Below are positions 43,768 to 52,781 of a stretch of DNA of 60,000 nt, in pieces. Each line of letters starts with the position of its first letter. Positions within the stretch are counted from its first letter, which is position 1. The translations under genes were made by a program, and so were the position numbers. Source of the DNA: Takakia lepidozioides (Eukaryota > Streptophyta > Takakiopsida > Takakiales > Takakiaceae); NCBI GenBank assembly GCA_030704615.1, contig CM060734.1, forward strand, positions 29,654,042 to 29,714,041, given 5' to 3'. The notes under the pieces were generated by a model, which was given only the letters and a program-made list of their open reading frames with translations, was not told where the DNA came from and made no database searches.

Positions 43768-45148
43768 GTGCCACCTGTTGCTGAGGGGAGTGTCGGTGCG
43801 AGCACCAGTGATACTAGTGGGTACACAAGACGAGGTGTGCGGTTTAGGCCACCTTCAGTGTCTTCTGAGGAAGGTTCAGACTTGGAGTCAAGAGGACTCT
43901 CGCCGAGGGTGCAAGTCATTTTCGTACCATTGTTGTGGGACATGATGGAGGACATGTGTGGAGCTACCAAGGGGCCACGTAGGTACTCTGGAGCTGTGGG
44001 CACCATCGAGCTTGATGACTTTATACAAGAGTTTGATAGTTGGTGTGATTTGCAGCAAATGCGCAATCCACAATTGTTTATGCCTTAAAGGGCCGCCCAT
44101 GGATGACTACCATGAATTGAGGCAGGAAAATGAGGTGGAGATTGAGGAGTGGCGACAATATTGGTCACCTGACTATGTCTCCATCACTAGAGGCACAACA
44201 GCAAGATCCATGGCAACAATGGCAGCAGCTACACCAGCGGCTTCTGCAAGTAGCAGTGGAACAAGTGAGTCAGGATCAGCTAGGCCATCCACTGCCGTTC
44301 CTGCCGTTGCACCAACACCTGTGCCTGCTTTCAACCCGATTGTGGAGTTCTTCCAAGAGTTGAGAAGGAACTACCAGGGGGTGAGAACAGAGAAGTTGCG
44401 GAGCTTGCAAGAGTTCTAGCGAAAGCCTACTGAGAGTTTGAGGGAGGCTTACACTCGCATGAGGCGCTTGATAAATGTAACCCAAGGGGTTACAGAAGCT
44501 CAAGCAGTTCAATTCTGGTATGGCATGTTGGACAAGGAGCTGAGGAGAGGGGTGCGGGATGCAACTCTCCTACAAGTGGCCCAACCCACCCTAGCAAATG
44601 TGTTTTTGCTAGCCGAGCGGATAGAGCTCAACATAGTGGAGGAGCGGGTGGTTATGGTGGGGTTTGGCAAGGAGACACAACGAAGTGGGGCTCCCAGCCA
44701 ACAACAACCAACTCCCCAACGTGCTCAAGGCAACAAGGGGGCTCAGAAGAAGCCCAGGGAAGGTCATGAGAGAGGATCTTAGATGCAAATGTCTCTTCCT
44801 TCATTCTCAGGCCAGCAACAGACGAGTGTGTCATGTTGGGATTGTGGAGGACCTCATGTCAAGAAGGATTGCCCGGAGAGAGGCAAAGGGCCGACACAGG
44901 CACAGCCTACACAAATACAGTGTGGACATTGTGGCAAGTACGGGCATGAGGAGGCCCATTGTTATGACTTGCATCCTGAGCTACGACCAGGCCAGTTCCA
45001 AGAGAACAATGGTGGCCGAGGACGAGGCAATGTAGTCCAGAGAGGTAGAGGAGACAGAGGTGGTGGAGGTCGTAACCAAAACCAAGAAGCACAGGGTCAG
45101 GGTCAAGATCATGACCAAGGCATGGTGGATAGACTTGCCCAGCTATAG
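43768..45148 (+). pseudogene. Gag of DNMT copy 2 with two CCHC zinc knuckles
   Basis: N-terminal part at 43768-44088 (TSGYTRRGVRFRPPSVSS; TIELDDFIQEFDSWCDLQQM), then after a frame change VEFFQELRRNYQGVRTEKLR (44340-44415), a TAG at 44417-44419, then LREAYTRMRRLINVTQGVTE, AVQFWYGMLDKELRRGVRDA, LAERIELNIVEERVVMVGF (44438-44782), another TAG, and the knuckles CWDCGGPHVKKDC (about 44839) and CGHCGKYGHEEAHC (about 44923), ending in an Arg/Gly-rich basic tail. From 44438 everything is in one frame through to the methyltransferase. Knuckles bind the genomic RNA. Confidence 0.8.
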
Positions 45149-45808
45149 CAACGTCTTGCTGCCATGGCCACTACTCATGTTGCGCCAGCTCCAAGGCCTA
45201 AGGTTCAAGCTCCACCTGCACAATCTCCTATACCTAGGGAAGACCAGATTGGTATGGGCTTCATGTGTAGAGCCGCACTTGCAGGACCATTGCATGTGGA
45301 CTCTGCAGTTGTTGTCACTCGAGCAACAACGCATGCTCCTGAGCCAAGAGGAGCGGATGTGGATTTTGATCCACAAAGAGGGGAAGCAAGTCGGCAGACA
45401 AGGCTTCCACAGTCTTTCATATTGGCTGAGACAGTGCCAACTATGCCATCGATGACACCCGCTCGCCCAAGTGTGTCAGAGGTAGAGTCACGAGTGCCAT
45501 TGGGGAGAGTTGGTGTGGCTCGGGAAAGGCCAGTGGGTGGTACTGCAAAGCAAGGTGCAGCCAGTACATTGTTGGGGGCGGCTACAGCAATTTTCCAAGC
45601 TCCATTGTTTTCTGCCACGACAATTGCAATGCCAGAGATGCGGCTAGCTGCAGTGTTTAGACTGGTAGCTGTACTCTGTGAGAGTAGTGATGCATCGGCA
45701 CTATCTGTGGGGATAGCGGATAAGGTGCAGTGCATGGATGCCCTGGATTCAAGGGTGAAGACAGCCACAGCTGCGCCATGGCAAGCAGCAGCTGCACGGT
45801 TGCAGTAG
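45149..45808 (+). pseudogene. Gag-to-protease linker of copy 2
   Basis: Same frame as Gag and protease, bounded by single TAG codons at 45146-45148 and 45806-45808 where copy 1 has GAG. Low-complexity Ala/Pro/Val-rich sequence (ATTHVAPAPRPKVQAPPAQS; VKTATAAPWQAAAARL). No domain recognised. Confidence 0.6.
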
Positions 45809-46560
45809 TTGCCAGCTAGGCCAGCCATTGAGCGCAGCATGGTGACTCCTGGGGTAGTTCTGGTGAACAATCAGGATGAAGTGTTTCAGTTAGGTGGCCC
45901 AACTGGGAGGAGGTATAGGCCACTGCGAGTCTTGTTGGACTCAGGAGCACAACCATTGATGTTGGGGAGAGCAGCAATTGCAGGCTTGGGCCTTACAGAG
46001 ACGGACTTGGAGCCTTGCCCTTTCCAAATTCAAACATCTTTGGGTGGTTCAGAGAAGGTGCGAGGGATCACACGCCATGAGCTCTTCATTCGATTGCAGC
46101 CGGATCATCCTACGAACGGCTCAGTCATGAGAGCATATGATGTGCTTGTTGGTGGGGTTGTGTTGTACCCCATGGGATTTACTCTGGACTTTTGGGAGGA
46201 AACGACATCTTACACGCCGGAGTGGCACTCAGGAGATGGCCGACGTGCACTGCTCCTAGTGCGGTTTATTGGGAATGTAGCGGTGGATCATAGGAACTCG
46301 ATGCCCACATTGGCTGCATTCTCAGGGGTGGTGGCTTGGGGTGGTGAGCTCTTGGAGGGCAATAGCCATGCAGATGATAGGCCACCACCTGATGAGGACA
46401 AGCAATTGGCATACAAGGCTGAGTTGCTTCCTCATGTGCCTATGCATAGCTCACTGTGGGGTACAGTTGGGAATTTGCATCAAGTAGTAGGCGAGTGTGT
46501 GCAACAAGCATGGCAGGAGGCCTTTCCATTGGTGGGTGAGGGGAATTCAGTGACATCACC
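45809..46560 (+). pseudogene. Retropepsin of DNMT copy 2
   Basis: RRYRPLRVLLDSGAQPLMLG contains the catalytic Asp-Ser-Gly-Ala. CPFQIQTSLGGSEKVRGITR, SVMRAYDVLVGGVVLYPMGF and LDFWEE follow. The domain is intact in this copy and continues in frame into the methyltransferase, so protease and methyltransferase belong to one polyprotein. Confidence 0.75.
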
Positions 46561-46599
46561 TGGACCTCCTCAGTTAGCTCCATTGGACACAGTGCCCAT

Positions 46600-47566
46600 T
46601 ACCTGGCAACCACCTGACTCAGGGATTTGTTTGCTAGACCTGTTTGGAGGCATGAGCACTGGGCTTGCAGGAGTGTTGCAAGCTGGGATTAAAGTACGCA
46701 AGTACTTGTATGTGGAGAATAATAAGATTGCTCGGTGTATTTCTATGCGCCACATCGCCTTGCTCACACACCGGTATCCTGAGTTGTTGTCTCTCTCAGC
46801 AATTCAAGGGTATCAAAAGGCCTTGCCAGCAGACATTACCTTGCTGGGGGCGGAGGATTTGGACCGGCATGGTCCCATTGACTTGGTGATAGCAGGGTGG
46901 CCTTGCCAAGGACATTCTCCCGCAGGTCATGGTCATGGTAATGGTTTGCATGATGCAAGGTCGCATATGTTTTGGGAGATGTTGCGAGTGTTGTGTGACT
47001 TGCAAGTGAGGCAAGTGTAACCTCCAGCTTACATTCTGGAGAATGTTCCTCTCATGGGGGATTCTCGAGCCAGGGTTATGGCTAGTGTGCATCAGGTGCG
47101 GTCGTGGATTGGATCGGCGGTGCTCTTGGATGCAGCAACGGTGGGATCACGCGCGCATCGACCTCGATTGTGGTGGACCAATCTTGCACCACCACCAGAG
47201 CTGCTCAAGAGAGCATACAATTCCATTCAACGGCCACCCAATCTCACGGTTGAGGGCATTTTGGACCAAGGGAGGTAACCACAAAGGGTGCGACATGATG
47301 ACCGTCCACCTTTGGCGGTGGTCAATCGAGTGGGGCAGCCACGTACGGCCTTGCCTACGCTCATGAGCTTTCCCTCGTCTCATGCTTTTCGAGACAATGG
47401 TCCTGGGTTGATTTGGGACAGTGTGCTATAGCAATTGGTGGAGCCCAATGCGGATGAGCGAGAGCGGGCGATGGGGTTTGCCACCGGCACTACAGCTGTG
47501 CTAGCTCTGTCAGAGGCATCACGCCGACATGTGTTGGGTCAAGCAATGGATCTAAATTATTGGCTT
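46600..47566 (+). pseudogene. C5-cytosine DNA methyltransferase of DNMT copy 2
   Basis: Nearly complete: motif I GICLLDLFGGMSTGLAGVLQ (46621), YLYVE, RYPELLSLSAIQGYQKALPA, DLVIAGWPCQGHSPAGHGHG (motif IV, catalytic Cys in PCQ, about 46885-46940), GNGLHDARSHMFWEMLRVL, a TAA at 47018, then the same frame with AYILENVPLMGDSRARV (motif VI), DAATVGSRAHRPRLWWTNLA (motif VIII), a TAA at 47276, and after a shift RHDDRPPLAVVNRVGQPRTA and ERAMGFATGTTAVLALSEAS. Motif order and the SRAHRPRLWW block are closest in style to DNMT3/DRM. About 320 residues, no N-terminal regulatory domain. The substrate is presumably cytosine in DNA; the specificity is unknown. Only two stops and one frameshift separate it from an open frame. 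Confidence 0.85.
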
Positions 47567-48101
47567 ATGCATGGTTGAGCAACGGAGATTGCAAGCAGTG
47601 GTGGCTACTTTGGCACTCCCATTGGATAGTGCATCCTCCCTGCCAACCGGGACGGTTGAGGCAGTGAGTGGGGGTGAACACAGGATCATGGGGTGCAAAC
47701 ACCCATGGCAGATGTGGGATGAGATACGGAAAAAGAGGGTCATTGGATCTCTCAAGGAGCAATATGAGGAGTGAGGAGAGCCATATACGAAGGATCAGTT
47801 GGAGGCCAAGGTGGCCAAGGCTCTTGAAGAGGTTGAGGATGTTTCTTTTGCGGAGGATGTTCTCAAGGTGGCTATGGCGGAGCAAGTGGAGACTACGCCA
47901 CAGTCAGGGTGGGCGGATAATGCCCAAGAGGTTGCTATCTAGCAACCAAAGGATGCGTCTCCTACCTCCAAGCCTGGTGTACCCAAGGTTGCAGTCACTG
48001 AGGACAATTGGGAACCAGATGTCGGACCTACAGTCACTGGAGGAGAGAGACGGAGGATCCAACGATTTCTAAGGGCTTATAAAAATTTCTTTGCCTTCGG
48101 T
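47567..48101 (+). other. Methyltransferase-to-RT linker of copy 2
   Basis: Frameshifted coding sequence without a recognisable domain (acidic, Glu/Ala-rich), ending TVTGGERRRIQRFLRAYKNF just before RT. Confidence 0.5.
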
Positions 48102-49440
48102 TTGAAGGATTTGGGGAGTTTGAAGGGCCAGGAGATTCGTATTGATTTGGCAAGTGACACGCCAATTTTTCGAAGGCCCTACAGGTATAGTGACATGGAG
48201 AGGTCTTTGATCCAGTCGCGGACTATGGAGTTATTCGAAGCTAGATTGGTGGAGTTGTCAGGCGGGGAGTATGCCTCAGCAACGGTGATGCCAGCTAAGA
48301 AAGATATCTATGGCAATTGGACAGAAAGGAGGATGTGTGGGGACTACCGTCCTGTGAACCGTCAGACTAATTCCGATAGATATGCCATGCCAACTCCAGA
48401 TGAGATCTTTGATGCCATTGGGCATGCAAAGGTGTTTAACACATTGGACTTGCGATCCGGTTACCACCAGTTGCCAATCAAAGAGGCTGACAAGCAAAAG
48501 ACTGCATTCTTGGGGATTGACCAACATGGGAAGGATTGTTTGTACCAATGGCGGTTCCTACCGTTTGGGTTGAAAAATGCCCATGCAAAGTTTCAGAGGG
48601 TCATGGATAGGATTCTTGCGGGGCTAGACTTCGCCCGGTGCTACATTGATGATATCATCATCTTTAGTGCCACGGTTGAGGAGCATGAGAGACACCTTCA
48701 GGTGGTGTTTGAGCGCTTGAGAGCGCATGGGTTGAACTTGCACCCTGGGAAGTGCAAGTTCTTTCCAACCAGATTGAGTATCTGGGCCACATGATATACC
48801 CTGGAGGATTGGGTGTTCAAAAGACGAAGGTGGAGGCCATTGCACGCATTCCACGCCCCATAGATGTTAGCAGAGTTTGTGCTTTCATGGGATTGGCAAA
48901 CTACTATCGACGGTTTGTCAAGGGATTTAGCAGCATTGCAAAGGCTCTTACCAAGTTGACCAAGGTGGGTCAAGAGTGGCAGTGGGAGGAAGAGCAGGAG
49001 GAAGCCTTTGAGGAACTCAAGGCTCGATTGACTTCTGCACCTATTTTGAGGCGGCCTATTCGGGGGCAGCCTTTCCAGCTACATACGGATTGAAGTATGC
49101 TGGGGATTGGAGCAGTGCTCACACAGGTGGATGATGAGGGAAGAGAGTTTGTAGCCGCTCGAACAATGATGCCGAGGCGAAGTATAGTTCCTATGAAGGG
49201 GAGTGTCTAGCTGCGGTATGGGCAGTGGCACATTTTAGATGCTACCTCTATGGCAATCTCTTCACCCTTGTCACGGATCACCAACTATTGAAGTGGTTGA
49301 TGGAGTCAGACAAGCTTACAGGGAAGCTTGCACGGTGGGCACTTATGCTTCAAGAGTACGACTTCCAGGTGGTGCATCGAGCCGGTATAGTCAATCGGGA
49401 TGCAGATGGGTTGAGTCGTAATCCATGCACGAGCGAACAT
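48102..49440 (+). pseudogene. Reverse transcriptase and RNase H of DNMT copy 2
   Basis: [57 protein letters not shown] and YIDDIIIFSA (catalytic YIDD, about 48642). A frameshift near 48762 leads to IEYLGHMIYPGGLGV, ANYYRRFVKGFSSIAKALTK. RNase H starts FQLHTD at 49076, stops at TGA, then after frame changes resumes at 49225 with LYGNLFTLVTDHQLLKWLM and VVHRAGIVNRDADGLSRNPC. Both catalytic Asp motifs are still present, so this copy retains what copy 1 lacks. Confidence 0.85.
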
Positions 49441-50862
49441 GATGATACTGGAGCTCGGTGGCATGGTGAGACGGATGAGGAGATGGTGCCAGGATGGCAT
49501 GCATCTGCCTTTTTGTGCATTCTAGCAATGGGAGCTCAAGCTGGTCCATCCCATGTGATTGGTCATGGAGATAGTATGCATGACAATCCAGAGATCAATG
49601 AGGAGTTTGGTGGTGCTAAGGATGTGCATGAAGATGCAGCAGTGTTGGCCCACCTTCATACCGGAGAAACAACAGCCAGTGTGACTGCTAAAGAGAGAGA
49701 TCGGATCCTACAACGGGCCGAGAGGTTCAAGTGGGAGGAGACTCACCTGCTCCGAGTATGGGAGGATGGACGAGTGAGAATTGTGCCTCATCCAACACAA
49801 CGAACGCGATTGGTACGCCATGCCCATAAAGAGTTGGGACATTTTGGGGTGCGGCGCACTCATAGTTTGCTGCAAGGGCAGTATTGGTGGCGGGGCATGC
49901 ACACAGATGTGCAACAGTTAGTGGCAAGGTGCATGGTGTGTGATAGGGTGCGTGCTTCCTTTAATGCACCTACTCCACAATTGCATCGTTTACCCATCAT
50001 GGGATTGAGATATCGATGGAGTCTTGACTTTGCGGGACCATTGCCACTAACGATGCGCCACAACAAGTATGTGCTGGTGATGGTGGAACACTTCTCCAAA
50101 TGGATTGAGCTGGTGCCATTGCCTGACAAGGCAAGTGAGGGGCTGGGTATGCATTTTTAGATCAAATGCTTAGCCAATTTGGTGCTCCAGCCGAGGTACT
50201 CACGGACCAGGGGAGAGAGTTCTCGAGGGAGTTTCGGGCTTTGTGTGAGCAAGCCTTGATAGATCACCGCACTACTTCTCGGGATCATCCCGAGGCTGAT
50301 GGCCTGGCAGAGAGGGTTGTACAAACAGTCAAACGAGGGTTGCGCAAGTATAGCTTGCAGAAGAGACTCTTGGGAGATTGGGATCTTCAACTACCTTGGT
50401 TGGCCATGGGTTACAGGTTTATCTACCTTGGTTGGCCATGGGTTACAGGTTACTTTCTTCTCTTCGGCCGAGAGCCAGATTTACCTACATCTATTCGCAG
50501 GGAGGCTGCAGTAGTCCTTGACCTTGATGATCCGGATGTGTGGACACGAGCATGTGACCAGCGGACAGAGTTGTTCAAGAGAATCATGCCTATGGCTTTT
50601 GAGAATCTTGCTATTGCCCAACACTGAGACACATTGAGGTATGCCACCATACGTGGAGGCGGATATCGACCGGGTATTCGAAAATTCAACCTTGGGGACT
50701 ATGTGTATCTGCAGCAGACAACGCCTACAACCTTGGATGTCACAGCAAGACGTGTGATTCTAAGGGTCAGGGAGGTGTTGCCTTCAGAAGTGTTGATTCT
50801 GGAGGGTCGAGATGACATGATATGGAAGGATCATGTGCGCAATTGTGCGCCATGTTACCTCC
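49441..50862 (+). pseudogene. Integrase of DNMT copy 2, C-terminally truncated
   Basis: Zinc domain HAHKELGHFGVRRTHSLLQG...RCMVCDRVR, catalytic SLDFAGPLPLTM, LTDQGREFSREFRAL and HPEADGLAERVVQTVK. A frameshift lies near 50155. A 32-bp stretch (CTACCTTGGTTGGCCATGGG...) is tandemly duplicated at about 50390-50450, followed by FGREPDLPTSIRREAAVVLD and, past a TGA at 50626, the C-terminal part up to KDHVRNCAPCYL at about 50860. Homology to copy 1 ends there and the PHD finger is missing. Confidence 0.8.
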
Positions 50863-51179
50863 GAGGTAGCCTATACTATATGCGCACACAAATGCATGCA
50901 TATGGGGAATGTATGCGTGCATACAAATTTTAGATATGCATAGGAACAATTTTATATGCACAACACTTAAATAAGGGTACCCAAAATAAAAATAAAAATT
51001 GTGATTCATCTAATCTTAGGGTCCATAGTCAAAATATCAAAGGATGAAATAAGAATATTCTATATAGAATATTCCATATTCATTGTATTATTATTCCACA
51101 TGGGTGAGTGTAGGAATGGGAGAGGAACATGTTGCTTTTATGGCTTTCCAACATGAGAAAAAAGGTCAAAAAATTAAAA

Positions 51180-51450
51180 AGTGACGAGGCACGGCTCCTT
51201 GTTAGATACATATGGTGAAGGTACGGGCTCTTCCAATGGTGGGAGTCTAGTTTGAAGTTCAGAATGGAGCAATGCTAAGGGAATGCTAGGGAGCTTGACA
51301 ATGTGATGGAGATGGTCCGCCTGCGCATTTGGTAGTAAATGGCGGTGGCCCGCAAGGAATTCAATTTTACAAAAAAGACTATTGATTGGTAATCGAACCC
51401 GCAATCTCATAACTTAAAAAACATAATCCTTACCAAACCACCACCCATTT
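51180..51450 (-). mobile_element. Possible tRNA-derived SINE
   Basis: On the minus strand: A-box-like TGGTTTGGTAAGG (plus about 51431-51443) and B box GGTTCGATTACC (plus 51388-51399), spaced as in a tRNA. The body would extend to about 51180. The poly(A) tail is unclear, so this could be a tRNA-like relic. Confidence 0.45.
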
Positions 51451-51519
51451 AATCTTGTTACATAGGTTTTGCAGTATCTATATATCTATCTTCTGAAACA
51501 TTTTTATTTTACAAAAACA

Positions 51520-51600
51520 TAATGTCCATCAGAGATAGAACCCACAACCTATCGGGTATCAAGCCTAGTTCATACCACTACACTACCCATTCAGACTTTG
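51520..51600 (-). mobile_element. Possible tRNA-derived SINE head
   Basis: On the minus strand: TAGTGTAGTGGTATGAAC (A-box/D-arm-like) and GGGTTCTATCTC (B box, plus 51532-51543), about 35 bp apart. The body may be interrupted by the SINE-like sequence to its left. Confidence 0.45.
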
Positions 51601-51896
51601 AAACCCTAATGAAATGAAACACTAATGAGATAAAGATAGTCACCCTGTGTGTACATAACATGCACAATACTCATAAGGGTTGATCTTACTAATGATGAAA
51701 TTTGATAGTGCTGAAGTGCATGTCGAACTTGCATTTAGGTAACTCACAGGACGTTGAATGGTTGGAGTTACCACAGATGAAACCAAAACGGGTTGAGTAT
51801 TTTGAAGTGCAGAGAGATGTGCTACATACAACGTCTGGTCCCCCTCAAGACCAAATACGTGACGTCCAGACTCGCGGGCAGCAATAAATGTAGAAC

Positions 51897-51998
51897 CTGC
51901 AGGAAAAAAACATGCAATGATGATATTATATCGGATAACAGTTAATGATCATGAATCAGCTCAGAAGATTTTAATTACAAAATGGAGACCAATGCAAC
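51897..51998 (-). other. GT-AG intron splitting methyltransferase motif I
   Basis: GGCACAG|GTTGCATTGG ... TTTCCTGCAG|GTTCTACATT. Joining the exons gives GGC ACA GGT TCT ACA TTT, i.e. AGTGSTF, the exact SAM-binding loop. This is strong evidence that the gene is a spliced eukaryotic gene and not bacterial contamination. Confidence 0.75.
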
Positions 51999-52706
51999 CT
52001 GTGCCAGCTGTGAGATCCAAATGCGGGAGCTAGGAGGTGAGCATTCTCCAACAACACTTGCATGAAGGCGGGACTACGGTCTCGCGCACCCCTCCAGGCT
52101 TGTTGAGGAGTTTGCATGGGTAGTGCAACATCTGGAATGTGGTTGTAGATGACATCCAACTCAACAGGGTCTGCAAGGGGGTCCACAACTTTGCCAGACT
52201 CACGCAGTTTGAATAGTCCTCCTTGCTTGGTGAGGACATGGGCGTGGAAGAACCGGTCTGTTAGACGTGCCATTTCCACAAAACAGTGCACCCGGATGGT
52301 TTAATAATAGATATGAGAGTAGGAAGATGAAACATCAAACAATGAGATATTGAAGAGGGATGATTTTTACCTTTCCTGTCTGAGTGTGTAGAGGGGTGGT
52401 ATTGATGCAAGTATATTTCCTTGATAATACGGAAATAGAGCTGCCCCTGGAGTAAGAAAAGAGCTCCAATGCAAAGGAATCATCGGAGCCCTGCAAGAAC
52501 ACCAAGCATCCATTGTCATTCAATAGGTCATTAGCAATGGAGAATGCATATTCCCAATACCGTTTATCAAAAGCATTCCAGGGAGGAACTTGTACACCAT
52601 CCAAACAGCCCTGTACAGGCATTCCTGTTGGGCAGTCCACGATGATCATGTCCACAGCCACAGGCACGCTTTTTCCATCCACAACACTAAACCAAGTTCC
52701 TGGAAA

Positions 52707-52781
52707 CTGCAAACAACATACAGAAAATATAGGAGTCAATAGCCGGATGATGAGGATATAAAAACATCGAAGATTCCTTAC
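52707..52781 (-). other. GT-AG intron in the ParB-methyltransferase gene
   Basis: TTGAAT|GTAAGGAATC ... TATGTTGTTTGCAG|TTTCCAGG, 75 nt, in frame on both sides. It is open by chance, so a frame runs through it. Confidence 0.65.

Larger units (their letters stand above)
4664..50862 (+). mobile_element. DNMT-carrying Ty3-type LTR retrotransposon, copy 2 (outer, interrupted by CACTA element)
   Basis: The element has a long non-coding leader (4664-5616 plus 42086-43740), then Gag, CCHC knuckles, retropepsin, a C5-cytosine methyltransferase, RT/RNase H and integrase (43768-50862), all on the plus strand. The 36.5-kb CACTA transposon at 5617-42082 splits the leader. Removing it and one AAG copy joins two stretches with the same style of repeats (GTGGAGCATGC, AAGCAAGTGAT). 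Homology with copy 1 stops at about 50862, inside the region just before the PHD finger, so the 3' end and 3' LTR are lost. Coding frames contain several stops and frameshifts. Confidence 0.75.
50863..51636. other. AT-rich region with two tRNA-derived SINE heads; no gene
   Basis: Follows the truncated end of DNMT copy 2. It begins with alternating purine-pyrimidine sequence (ATGCGCACACAAATGCATGCATATG). Reading frames here have no domains. Two SINE-like tRNA heads at 51388-51445 and 51532-51600 are described separately. Confidence 0.5.

Noticed and set aside
44417-47020. In-frame stops in copy 2 as a C-to-T deamination (methylation or RIP-like) signature
   Set aside because: Compared with copy 1, at least two of the four stops arise from GAG to TAG transversions and one from an apparent C to A change. 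Only one fits C to T.
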